Source: Gammaproteobacteria bacterium bin55 (lineage in GTDB: Bacteria > Pseudomonadota > Gammaproteobacteria > Pseudomonadales > Azotimanducaceae). From it: a stretch of 46,807 nucleotides of DNA. The stretch's first letter is position 1. The number at the start of each line of letters is the position of its first letter. The stretch is from positions 1 through 46,807 of the forward strand of contig MPMU01000008.1 of assembly GCA_002238665.1 (NCBI GenBank), read 5' to 3'. Shown here piece by piece: positions 39,701-46,604 of the stretch. The notes below the pieces were generated by a model. The model did no database searches and was not told where the DNA came from. It was given only the letters and a program-made list of their open reading frames with translations. The translations under genes and the position numbers were made by a program.

Positions 39701-42624
39701 TCTCCGGTCTGCGCGAGGTGATTCCCGTCCTGATCCTGATATGTGAATTTACAGGTCAAGCCGCGGATATATACATCCGGATCTAACTGGTGTAGATTCA
39801 CGAGTACGTCAATTTCACTGACTTGAGACTTCCGCAGTTGGGTGACGACATCTGGATTTAATTTTCTCCCTTTTCGGAGAACGACTTTGCCTTCAATTTC
39901 GACATTTTCCTTCGCCGTCAGAAGCGACAGGTTGTTTTCTTCTTCCCATCCCAACCTACGGTTGAACTTCATGCGGCCTACGCCAGAAAGCTCATACTTC
40001 TCTTGCGCGAAAAACGTTCTAGTGAATAAGGTCTGCGCAGACTCCAAAGTAACTGGTTCGCCCGGACGCAACACGTTATAAATCTCAACCAAAGACTGTG
40101 CCTTGGAGTTCTTTGGCTCAGTGTCAGGATCTCTTCGTAAGGTGTCGGCAATAAAGGATCGATCTTTAAAACCACTGATTGCGAGTGTTTCGAATTCATC
40201 GACACCCCAATCTCGCATTCGGGTAATGTGGTCCGTGTTTAGAACAGTGTTACATGGAAGCAACACTTCACCAGACTCGATATCCTCAATGTTCTTAGCC
40301 AAGATCAGCCCGTCAAAGAAGCTGTCTGGCACCTGAAACTTTCTATTCTTATCCGTCAGTCCTTTCAATCGATTGATCGCTCTTCGATTCACGCGATCTC
40401 CGGCATTGCAGATAATCTCGCCTTCTTCGTCGAAATAATCAATGCGGGCAGTTTCACCACGAAGATGATCGGGGTCCCACTTTGAATATCGGAGTTTTCG
40501 CTCACCACGTGACTCAAACTCAAACGTGAATGTTTGATAGAACTCATCAAGAATGTTTTGATCCGACAAGTCCAACGCCCTGAGCATGTGCGTCACATGC
40601 AGTTTCTTCTTGCGGTCAATTCGAACAAACACATACTCTTGCTGATCTCGATCGCGACCCGAACGTGCCTGACCAGATCTTGTCCTTCCGCTATCCGGCG
40701 TTCGCCAATTAGCTGTATCGGATAGCCCTTTGATGTATCTCGAGTGCAACTCGGAGAGTTTCTCAATCGAGCTTGCTTCTTCTGCCGAATGCTCCTTTGC
40801 TAATTCCGCTTCAATCGCCTCAACGTAGATCGCATCTGAGTCATCTTCCTTTTGACCATGGATTCTTCGCTGTGCGTCCTTTTCCTCTTCTTCTCGGAGC
40901 ATTGGCGGTGGTTCATGCGCGGACATGAAATTAACAATATCCTGAGGTATTACACCTTGTTCGGTCAGTTCGTCGGTGATCTGCTCTGCAGTGTTTTCAT
41001 TGATAAACAATGTCTGCAAATCAGTTATGCCGTATTCCCGCGCCAGCTCTAGCGTTGAAGGAGAGATCATCTCCCCTGCTTCAAGGATAACTGAATCATC
41101 TTCTGGATTTATGATCGATTCAACAACCATCTGATCAAGTAGAAACTCTTCTGGAACCTTGATTTCATCAAGCTTCTTCATCCTTGATACGTGATAGGAG
41201 GTGAAAACTGTGTCCGCACGCACGATGTTCCGGTTGCTGTCACCTTTGACATCCATCGGGCAGACCCGTCCTAACAGACGTTCTGGGTCGGGTAAGTCGA
41301 GTATCGCCAACCCACCCTCAATCAAGGTGTAGTTGTCATGTGCGATGGTTTCGCTTAAGACTTTCGAGAAATCACCTGAGTGCTGATTTAACAGCACCTT
41401 TACTGCTTGGAAATACTCGTGCTGTTTTCTTGGGATAGCACCCGCTTCATAAGCATCTTCTACACCGCTTGCGGCTTTGATCAGGCCACTAAGAGTTTTC
41501 GCGTACCGTGAACGATTAATGTGTATCGTCTTGAATTCTGCGATTTGAGCGTCGCGGATTCGTCGTAGGAAGCCTTCATCAAGGGAGTTGCCTTGTTCTA
41601 CGATCACCTGGCCTGAATCGGGGTCCAAGATTTCCTCAGCAACTTGTCGGTAGTGCAGGAACTCTTCGGAGACCTCTATACGCTTTTTTTCGATGGAACA
41701 TTTATTTAGTCGCTGTGCATGTTTCTGTGTGACTAATGCACCTTGTGCAACAATGACTCGATCATTGTCATCAAACAAATCGACAGGTGCTTCTTCTCCA
41801 ACATAGCGCTCTGCATCGTCGATATGCCAGTAGAAAGAGTCTTCGTCCTGGACAAAAATTTCGTCCGTTCCGATATATTTTTCGATCAACTCGGTTTTCG
41901 GTATGCCTAAACCAGACATCCATTCGCCGACCTCACGGACAAAGCGAGCATTTTCATCTTTGCGATGTCGATCGCGTTCTCGTCGATCGGTGTCTTCTTT
42001 GACTTCCCGTTCTCGTTGTTGGCGTTCGCGATGCTCCTTGGAGTCAAAACCAAGTTCGAAATCCAGCCACGAACCGATCGCGGGAATTACTCTGGCACTA
42101 AAAACTTTGCGGTTCGCATAGGTCTTACCGTCGTCGTGCATCATGTAAACACCGGGTGAACGATGCAGTTGCGAAACCACGACACGTTCAATCCCTTTAA
42201 TAACAAAGGTACCATTCGGCGTCATCAATGGGATGTCGCCAATAAATATCTCTTGATCGATGGCTTCCGCGATTCGTCGTTCTTTTGTCTCTCGGTCGTA
42301 GTGCAAGAGCCGCAGGACCACATGCAGTGGTGCTGCGTAATTAATACCGTGGTGGATGCACTCCTCCCAGGTAAATTCAGGTTCTAGGAGCTCATACTTC
42401 ACATAGTCCAGTGCTGCTTTCTCGTTATTACTAACGATAGGAAGTACCGCTCGAAAACCTGCGTGTAGTCCGATGTTCTCCCGCTTGTCGGCAGATACAT
42501 TGGCTTGCAGGAACTGCTTATAGGAATCGAGCTGGATGTCTAGCAGATTCGGAAACGGCATGGTTTCACGCAATCTACCGAAATTTTTACGAATGCGCTT
42601 CTTTTGAGTAAAGCTATACGCCAT
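36784..42624 (-). CDS. rpoB: RNA polymerase subunit beta, greatly enlarged (1946 residues)
   Basis: It starts AYSFTQKKRIRKNFGRLRE and ends EIRSLGLNIELENV, like E. coli beta (1342), and the frame is open throughout. The conserved core is intact: VSQLHRSPGV, GRMKFNRR, LGPGGLTREHAGYEVRDVH, GRVCPIETPEGANIGL, DGPSVDLGELALGQN, KMAGRHGNKGVIS and GGQRFGEMEVWALEAYGAA. SI2 is present with its coiled coil (residues about 1590-1690). Two extra insertions explain the length: residues about 192-664 in the lobe, between GSWLDFEL and VFVRIDRKKKL, and about 893-1006 after GRMKFNRRLGWEEE. Both carry SI1-like modules. Rif-region differences from E. coli are described among the findings. It is 95 bases downstream of rplL. 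Confidence 0.95.
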   Translation of the reverse strand: MAYSFTQKKRIRKNFGRLRETMPFPNLLDIQLDSYKQFLQANVSADKRENIGLHAGFRAVLPIVSNNEKAALDYVKYELLEPEFTWEECIHHGINYAAPLHVVLRLLHYDRETKERRIAEAIDQEIFIGDIPLMTPNGTFVIKGIERVVVSQLHRSPGVYMMHDDGKTYANRKVFSARVIPAIGSWLDFELGFDSKEHRERQQREREVKEDTDRRERDRHRKDENARFVREVGEWMSGLGIPKTELIEKYIGTDEIFVQDEDSFYWHIDDAERYVGEEAPVDLFDDNDRVIVAQGALVTQKHAQRLNKCSIEKKRIEVSEEFLHYRQVAEEILDPDSGQVIVEQGNSLDEGFLRRIRDAQIAEFKTIHINRSRYAKTLSGLIKAASGVEDAYEAGAIPRKQHEYFQAVKVLLNQHSGDFSKVLSETIAHDNYTLIEGGLAILDLPDPERLLGRVCPMDVKGDSNRNIVRADTVFTSYHVSRMKKLDEIKVPEEFLLDQMVVESIINPEDDSVILEAGEMISPSTLELAREYGITDLQTLFINENTAEQITDELTEQGVIPQDIVNFMSAHEPPPMLREEEEKDAQRRIHGQKEDDSDAIYVEAIEAELAKEHSAEEASSIEKLSELHSRYIKGLSDTANWRTPDSGRTRSGQARSGRDRDQQEYVFVRIDRKKKLHVTHMLRALDLSDQNILDEFYQTFTFEFESRGERKLRYSKWDPDHLRGETARIDYFDEEGEIICNAGDRVNRRAINRLKGLTDKNRKFQVPDSFFDGLILAKNIEDIESGEVLLPCNTVLNTDHITRMRDWGVDEFETLAISGFKDRSFIADTLRRDPDTEPKNSKAQSLVEIYNVLRPGEPVTLESAQTLFTRTFFAQEKYELSGVGRMKFNRRLGWEEENNLSLLTAKENVEIEGKVVLRKGRKLNPDVVTQLRKSQVSEIDVLVNLHQLDPDVYIRGLTCKFTYQDQDGNHLAQTGDALYGAALKRLQQMADPKVEAVFKTNLDPNVLDKYDIIGVLKKLLEVVQVPDEESDTEQETVDDIDSLGNRRVRSVGELAEIAFRGGLRRVDRAVKDRLSNAWADKLMPQDLINTKPIAAAVKEFFGGHELSQFMEQTNPLAEVTHKRKVSALGPGGLTREHAGYEVRDVHRSHYGRVCPIETPEGANIGLISSLTIHARTNKHGFIEAPFRVVEEGEVSDKIEYLSFMDEGQHPIAQANAPITDVSEFAEDRVDVRVDGEFTRRSSDRVRYMDVSPKQIVSISAALIPFLEHDEANRGLMGSNQQRQAVPTVQVEAPLVGTGVEGYVARDSGVCVTAKRPGIVELVDAGRIVIRVDPEASKGVTDAIDIYNLTKFKRSNQDTCINQRPIVKEGDRIEANDVLADGPSVDLGELALGQNVRIAFMMWNGFNYEDSILVSERVVQEDRFTSIHILEEVCTARETKMGNEEVTADIPNVNDSALSQLDECGIVRLGAEVKEGDILVGKVTPREESQATGEEKLLRAIFGAKADDVKDTSLRVPSGVSGTVIEVRVFTREGVDKDERAYEIEEEALIAYENDLADEYQIYQRSSFDSIRKAILNQKAVSIPGYDGSRAITAAILDAMDDDEWLTIRMEDDQLNRMLETVESDLRKLREQHEKLRDEKQAKFSRGSDLQPGVLKEVKVYLATKKRIQAGDKMAGRHGNKGVISVIMPVEDMPYDENGEPIDIVLNPLGVPSRMNVGQVLETQLGWAVKGIGQKIGDMLDQQQSVAKLRAYLNDIYNKTEGHHEDIDSLTDQELVELAGNLRKGLSITTPIFDGAKEADIQDLLRKAGLPENGQTTLYDGRTGEAFDRPVTIGYMYMLKLHHLVDDKMHSRSTGAYSMVTQQPLGGKARLGGQRFGEMEVWALEAYGAAHTLQEMLTFKSDDLDGRAKVYSNIVDGDYRMKPGIPESFNVIRREIRSLGLNIELENV
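39580..39912 (-). repeat. RpoB SI1-like module pair D (second insertion)
   Basis: About residues 905-1015. First half: EGKVVLRKGRKLNPDVVTQL with SEIDVLVNL. Second half: DQDGNHLAQTGDALYGAALK and VEAVFKTNLDPNVLDKYDI. Same layout as SI1: a short beta pair with Gly, a helix, then a strand and partner segment. It sits after GRMKFNRR, where E. coli has only a short linker. Confidence 0.6.
40135..40446 (-). repeat. RpoB SI1 module pair C (native position)
   Basis: About residues 727-830, aligning with E. coli SI1. First half: RIDYFDEEGEIICNAGDRVN, RRAINRLKGL, FQVPDSFFDG. Second half: SGEVLLPCNTVLNTDHITRM, DEFETLAISG, SFIADTLRRDP. This is the copy expected in any gammaproteobacterial RpoB and the reference for pairs A, B and D. 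Confidence 0.8.
40969..41271 (-). repeat. RpoB SI1-like module pair B (first insertion)
   Basis: About residues 452-552. First half: RNIVRADTVFTSYHVSRMKK then LDEIKVPEEFLLDQMVVE (compare VPVEYIAGKVV in E. coli SI1). Second half: DDSVILEAGEMISPSTLELA, REYGITDLQTLFINENTAEQ (compare IETLFTNDLDHGPYISETL). The similarity is close enough to see by eye. Confidence 0.7.
41476..41778 (-). repeat. RpoB SI1-like module pair A (first insertion)
   Basis: About residues 283-383. First half: NDRVIVAQGALVTQKHAQRL then KKRIEVSEEFLHYRQVAEEI. Second half: SGQVIVEQGNSLDEGFLRRI then EFKTIHINRSRYAKTLSGLI. The alternation of a V.EEF-type segment and a hINr/TLFIN-type segment is the same as in pairs B and C. Confidence 0.65.
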
Positions 42625-42660
42625 TCAGTACCCCGGAAAATAGAATAAAGGAATCCCCAT

Positions 42661-42678
42661 CTGGGTCGCTGGACCCAG
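42661..42678 (-). promoter_or_regulatory. Hairpin between rplL and rpoB
   Basis: CTGGGT, a 6-base loop and ACCCAG, with an alternative CGCTGG/CCAGCG pairing inside. No T-tract follows. In E. coli this gap holds an attenuator and an RNase III site; the same role here is inference. Confidence 0.35.
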
Positions 42679-42719
42679 CGCAATAGGGAGTGTGTTGTGT
42701 AATGTGGCTTTCAGCCTGG

Positions 42720-43103
42720 TTATTTGACCTCTACAGTCGCACCAGCTTCTTCCAACTTTGCTTTGACTTCTTCGGCTTCGTCTTTGGAGATGGCTTCCTT
42801 TACGGCTACAGGCGCACTTTCCACCAAATCCTTGGCTTCCTTCAGACTTAGTTCCGCTACACCGCGCAATGCTTTAATAACCTGAACTTTACCTTCACCG
42901 AAGCTTTGCAGTACCACATCGAATTCAGTTTGCTCTACGGCCTCTTCCGCTTCTCCAGCATCAGTGGCGGCAGGGCCAGCAGAAACGGCAACTGCGGCAG
43001 CCGTCACACCGAATTTTTCTTCCATCGCCTCAACAAGCTCGACTACTTCCATTACGCTCATGTCAGCGACTGCTTGAATAATCTCGTCTTTTGAAAGACT
43101 CAT
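42720..43103 (-). CDS. rplL: 50S ribosomal protein L7/L12
   Basis: A 127-residue stalk protein. N-terminal dimerisation domain ([20 protein letters not shown]), an Ala/Glu-rich hinge, and the C-terminal factor-binding domain ([39 protein letters not shown]). It recruits and stimulates the translational GTPases. It lies 49 bases after rplJ. A small GGCT/AGCC hairpin follows the stop. Confidence 0.96.
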   Translation of the reverse strand: MSLSKDEIIQAVADMSVMEVVELVEAMEEKFGVTAAAVAVSAGPAATDAGEAEEAVEQTEFDVVLQSFGEGKVQVIKALRGVAELSLKEAKDLVESAPVAVKEAISKDEAEEVKAKLEEAGATVEVK

Positions 43104-43152
43104 GGTCTATTTCTCCAATTTATTGCTAAACGTTTGCATCCGACCCGTAAAA

Positions 43153-43683
43153 CTAAGTTTCGGATGACTTTTGATCCTTGACTGCTACTAAAGTTCGAAC
43201 TAATTTCGAAGGTACTGCATTTAAAACCTGTGCCAACTTGCCTACCGGGGCTGTCATCACGGAAAGCAGTCGGGCAATGGCTTCTTCTTTGGTCGGAACG
43301 GATGCGACCCTGTCCAAGTCGTTGGGATTGACCCATCGACCTTCTAGAGAAATACCTTTTATCTCTAGCTCAGGTAGCTCCTTCATCACGTTCTTTAATA
43401 AACGCGCTCCGGCACTTGGATTTTCTTGACTAAAGGCAAGTACCACTGGGCCTTGTAGCGACTCTTCTATACAAGTGTGCTTTGAACCTTCCAACGCGCG
43501 TCGAATCAAGTTATTCCGTACCACGCTCAGCTTGACACCTTCGTCTCTTGCTTGGCGACGCACTTGAGTGAACTGATTCACCGTAATACCGCTATAGTCG
43601 GCGACGATCACACTTGTACTGCTCTCAAGGGCAGTTTTAGTGTCTTCGACTATTTCGCTTTTTCGAGCACGAGTTAAAAACAT
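43153..43683 (-). CDS. rplJ: 50S ribosomal protein L10
   Basis: 176 residues: SSTSVIVADYSGITVNQFTQ, VVRNNLIRRALEG and the C-terminal L12-binding helix. It forms the base of the stalk and, in E. coli, represses rplJL by binding an mRNA leader. Here only 6 bases separate it from rplA, so that leader cannot be in the usual position. Slightly longer than E. coli (165). Confidence 0.95.
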   Translation of the reverse strand: MFLTRARKSEIVEDTKTALESSTSVIVADYSGITVNQFTQVRRQARDEGVKLSVVRNNLIRRALEGSKHTCIEESLQGPVVLAFSQENPSAGARLLKNVMKELPELEIKGISLEGRWVNPNDLDRVASVPTKEEAIARLLSVMTAPVGKLAQVLNAVPSKLVRTLVAVKDQKSSET

Positions 43684-43689
43684 AAAAAT

Positions 43690-44385
43690 CTAGACCCTTA
43701 ACGACGCTTCGTCGACCTTGACACCTGGTCCCATGGTCGTAGACACTGTGATTCTCTTTAGGTAACGGCCTTTCGCTTTTGGTGGCTTTACCTTTTTCAA
43801 CTCTGTGATCAATGCTTCAATGTTTTCCTGGACATGATTTTTGTCCTGCCCAACCATACCCACGCGGGTATGTACAACTCCGCCTCGGTCTGTTCGATAT
43901 TGAACTTGGCCGCTCTTTGCATTCTTTACAGCTAACGCGATATCATCAGTCACAGTACCCGTCTTCGGGTTAGGCATTAGACCTCTGGGACCAAGGATTC
44001 GACCTAGTTGCCCAACAACTCGCATCGCATTTCGCGCTGCAATTGCAACGTCGAAATTCAATTCACCAGCCTTGACTTGATCTGCCAAATCATCCATACC
44101 CACCAAGTCAGCACCCGCTTCTCGAGCTTCATCGGCCTGTGCCGCATCTGCAAATACCGCGACTCTGACTTGCTTGCCGTTACCGTGCGGAAGTATCGTT
44201 GCACCACGAATGTTCTGGTCAGTTTGCTTCGAATTGATGCCCAGATTTATGGCGATATCAATGGACTCTTTCATCTTTGAGGTTGCAAGTTCCTCAATCA
44301 GTTCGAGTGCTTCATCGATCGTATAGTCCTTCGTTCGATCAACTTTCTCTTGGGCAGCCTTTACGCGCTTCGATAACTTCGTCAT
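43690..44385 (-). CDS. rplA: 50S ribosomal protein L1
   Basis: 231 residues: [60 protein letters not shown] and [19 protein letters not shown]. It forms the mobile L1 stalk at the E site. TAATG overlap with rplK. Confidence 0.97.
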   Translation of the reverse strand: MTKLSKRVKAAQEKVDRTKDYTIDEALELIEELATSKMKESIDIAINLGINSKQTDQNIRGATILPHGNGKQVRVAVFADAAQADEAREAGADLVGMDDLADQVKAGELNFDVAIAARNAMRVVGQLGRILGPRGLMPNPKTGTVTDDIALAVKNAKSGQVQYRTDRGGVVHTRVGMVGQDKNHVQENIEALITELKKVKPPKAKGRYLKRITVSTTMGPGVKVDEASLRV

Positions 44386-44816
44386 TAGATTCCCTCGACG
44401 TCAATGCCTGCACTTCGTGCACTGCCTGCGAGTGTACGAACTGCGGCTTCCATTTCCGCCGCTGTCAAGTCGGCTTGTTTAATTGATGCTATTTCCTCTA
44501 ACTGGGCACGTGTGACCGTACCTACCTTTAATGTATTGGGTGTACCGCTTCCTTTTTCAATGTTCGCAGCTTTGCGAATCAGGAAGGAAGTTGGTGGTGT
44601 CTTCGTGATATACGTGAAACTTCGATCGGCATAGACCGTGATTTCCACCGGTATGGGCATACCTTTTTCCATCCCTTCGGTCTTGGCATTGAATCCTTTA
44701 CAGAATTCCATGATGTTCACACCATGTTGACCTAAGGCCGGTCCTACCGGTGGACCCGCCTGTGCTTCGCCGGCCGCGACCTGTAGCTTGATAAAACCAA
44801 TTACTTTCTTTGCCAT
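44385..44816 (-). CDS. rplK: 50S ribosomal protein L11
   Basis: 143 residues: [20 protein letters not shown] and [20 protein letters not shown] in the N-terminal domain, then [15 protein letters not shown] at the C-terminus. It is part of the GTPase-associated centre and needed for RelA activation. I placed the start at ATG 44816. The frame is open 11 codons further but without conservation. Confidence 0.96.
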   Translation of the reverse strand: MAKKVIGFIKLQVAAGEAQAGPPVGPALGQHGVNIMEFCKGFNAKTEGMEKGMPIPVEITVYADRSFTYITKTPPTSFLIRKAANIEKGSGTPNTLKVGTVTRAQLEEIASIKQADLTAAEMEAAVRTLAGSARSAGIDVEGI

Positions 44817-44870
44817 TACTTCATTGCCCAGCTGACCTCGGAGGGTCAACCAGGTTTCTAATCTCTGTAG

Positions 44871-45425
44871 TTATCCCTTCTCGACTTGCGAGAATTCCAA
44901 GTCAACAGGCGTAGACCTATTGAAAATTGATACCGCAACTGTCAAGCGACTCTTCTCGTAGTCGACCTTTTCCACGGTACCACTGAAGTCATTGAAAGGA
45001 CCGTCGATCACGCGAACCAGCTCACCTGGTTCGTAGACGATCTTGTGAATAATGCTGTCACTTCCTTTCTCTACGCGGTCTAGTACTTCTCTGGCATCAG
45101 CATCTGAAAGCGGTGATGGCAGAAATTCCCGACCATTCGGGGAATCTGCGTGTTGCTTTGTACCGATAAATCCAGTAACCCTTGGTGTGGTCCGCACCAG
45201 CAAGGTAGTTGCTGCGCTAGGTCGCATTTGGACGAAGATGTAGCCTGGGTAGAAGCGCCGTTCAGTTTGGCGTTTTCTTCCACCACGCATTTCGACGACT
45301 TCTTCCGTGGGCACCAGGACCTCACCAAATTCGTCCTTCTCTTCGGAATTCTCTATCCGATCTCGAAGTGTATCTGCGATATTCTTCTCATGTCCTGAGT
45401 AGGCACCAACCACGTACCATTTCAT
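44871..45425 (-). CDS. nusG: Transcription termination/antitermination factor NusG
   Basis: A 184-residue factor binding the beta-prime clamp helices. NGN domain: WYVVGAYSGHEKNIADTLRD, VPTEEVVEMRGGRKRQTERR, FYPGYIFVQM. KOW domain: PGELVRVIDGPFNDFSGTVE, DYEKSRLTVAVSIFNRSTPV. I chose ATG 45425, preceded by GGTGA 8 bases upstream. A TTG at 45461 would add 12 residues and overlap secE. Confidence 0.96.
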   Translation of the reverse strand: MKWYVVGAYSGHEKNIADTLRDRIENSEEKDEFGEVLVPTEEVVEMRGGRKRQTERRFYPGYIFVQMRPSAATTLLVRTTPRVTGFIGTKQHADSPNGREFLPSPLSDADAREVLDRVEKGSDSIIHKIVYEPGELVRVIDGPFNDFSGTVEKVDYEKSRLTVAVSIFNRSTPVDLEFSQVEKG

Positions 45426-45453
45426 CTCAGGTTTCACCGGTTCTGTTGCTGTA

Positions 45454-45834
45454 TTATCCAAGAGCGCTTTTAATACCCCACGATAGTAGCGAGTCCAATC
45501 CCCAGAGGATGAGAGCTACAACCATCACCATTAAGATCACAATCATTGTCGTCTGAATAGTCACCTGACGTGTCGGCCAAACCACGCGGCGTACTTCTGC
45601 GCGCGCATCCTTCCCTAATGCCCAAAGAGCTTTTCCACGTTCAGTTTGTAATAGGGTAAAACCAGCCGCCGCCGCTACAACGAGCAACGCGATTACACGA
45701 ACCAGTAGTGATTCGTTCTGGAAGTACCAATTACCAAAAATACCACCAACAACTAGGCTAATAACAACTAACCAGTAGAGCCGATCCAACCCTACTTGAG
45801 TTGCTGTTGGTTTTGATCTAGATTCAGTCGCCAA
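45454..45834 (-). CDS. secE: Protein translocase subunit SecE
   Basis: 126 residues, three membrane segments (YWLVVISLVVGGIFGNWYF, VRVIALLVVAAAAGFTLL, TTMIVILMVMVVALILWGLD), the enterobacterial-type long form. The conserved amphipathic part EVRRVVWPTRQVTIQT precedes the third segment. Start TTG at 45834. It stabilises SecY. Located directly upstream of nusG as in most bacteria. Confidence 0.94.
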   Translation of the reverse strand: MATESRSKPTATQVGLDRLYWLVVISLVVGGIFGNWYFQNESLLVRVIALLVVAAAAGFTLLQTERGKALWALGKDARAEVRRVVWPTRQVTIQTTMIVILMVMVVALILWGLDSLLSWGIKSALG

Positions 45835-45873
45835 TGCTACGAAATTTTACTTAATTAAATTTTTGTGGATGGT

Positions 45874-45949
45874 TGGCACGCCAGGAGGGAATCGAACCCC
45901 CAACCTGAGGTTTTGGAGACCCCTACTCTACCTATTGAGCTACTGGCGT
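45874..45949 (-). tRNA. trpT: tRNA-Trp (CCA)
   Basis: Full cloverleaf on the minus strand: acceptor ACGCCAG/CTGGCGT, anticodon loop CTCCAAA with anticodon CCA, T-loop TTCGATT, encoded 3' CCA. 76 bases. It lies 40 bases upstream of secE, as in Pseudomonas. Confidence 0.95.
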
Positions 45950-45998
45950 ACAGTGGATAAGTACCCTACCCGCTCTTAAAAAGAACGTTGAGGCTAAA

Positions 45999-46020
45999 TG
46001 AACATACCGATTCATGTTCA
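45999..46020 (-). repeat. 7-bp inverted repeat between tRNA-Thr and tRNA-Trp
   Basis: TGAACAT and ATGTTCA with an 8-base spacer, no T-tract. In the transcript this would be a hairpin. It may be a processing site or a transcription-factor dyad. Confidence 0.35.
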
Positions 46021-46060
46021 ATTGTGCAACAAAAAGCTCAATTTCAATAATCGCAAAACG

Positions 46061-46136
<76 letters not shown>

Positions 46137-46193
46137 AACCGATAATCGACAGCGCCACCCTACGTCTGTTCTCTATGTCAGCCTAATCACAAC

Positions 46194-46267
46194 TGGTGCG
46201 GGTAGCGGGAATCGAACCCGCGCCATCAGCTTGGAAGGCTGAGGTTCTACCACTGAACCATACCCGC
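46194..46267 (-). tRNA. glyT: tRNA-Gly (TCC)
   Basis: Acceptor GCGGGTA paired with TACCCGC, anticodon loop CTTCCAA with anticodon TCC, T-loop TTCGATT, encoded CCA. 74 bases. Confidence 0.95.
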
Positions 46268-46299
46268 AACGCATGAGATTGATTGATGACTTTTAATGT

Positions 46300-46384
46300 T
46301 GGTGCAGGGGGAAGGATTCGAACCTTCGAAGGCTACGCCGTCAGATTTACAGTCTGGTCCCTTTGGCCGCTCGGGAACCCCTGC
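46300..46384 (-). tRNA. tyrU: tRNA-Tyr (GTA)
   Basis: 85 bases with the long variable arm of class II tRNAs. Acceptor GCAGGGG/CCCCTGC, anticodon loop CTGTAAA with anticodon GTA, T-loop TTCGAAT, encoded CCA. Confidence 0.95.
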
Positions 46385-46431
46385 ACGAGCTTTATTTTTG
46401 TTTTGCACTCTTGTTTTTTAATGCATACAAC

Positions 46432-46507
46432 TGGTGCCGCCACAAGGAGTTGAACCCTGGACCTTCTCATTACAAGTGAGCTGCTCTACCGACTGAGCTA
46501 CGGCGGC
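46432..46507 (-). tRNA. thrU: tRNA-Thr (TGT)
   Basis: Acceptor GCCGCCG/TGGCGGC (one G-T pair), anticodon loop CTTGTAA with anticodon TGT, T-loop TTCAACT, encoded CCA. 76 bases. First of the five tRNA genes in transcription order. I found no convincing promoter in the 97 bases before it. Confidence 0.95.
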
Positions 46508-46604
46508 GATATGTGGATAAATTCTAATTGTGTCCGGCCAGGACGTGTTTTGAGCTCGCACAAGGCCAGTTTCGTTGAAAAAGACAAACTTTAAAAAGCA
46601 TTGT

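Noticed and set aside
46508-46604. Promoter for the tRNA operon
   Set aside because: TAGAAT is a fair -10, but no -35 stands at a proper distance, so I could not support a site.
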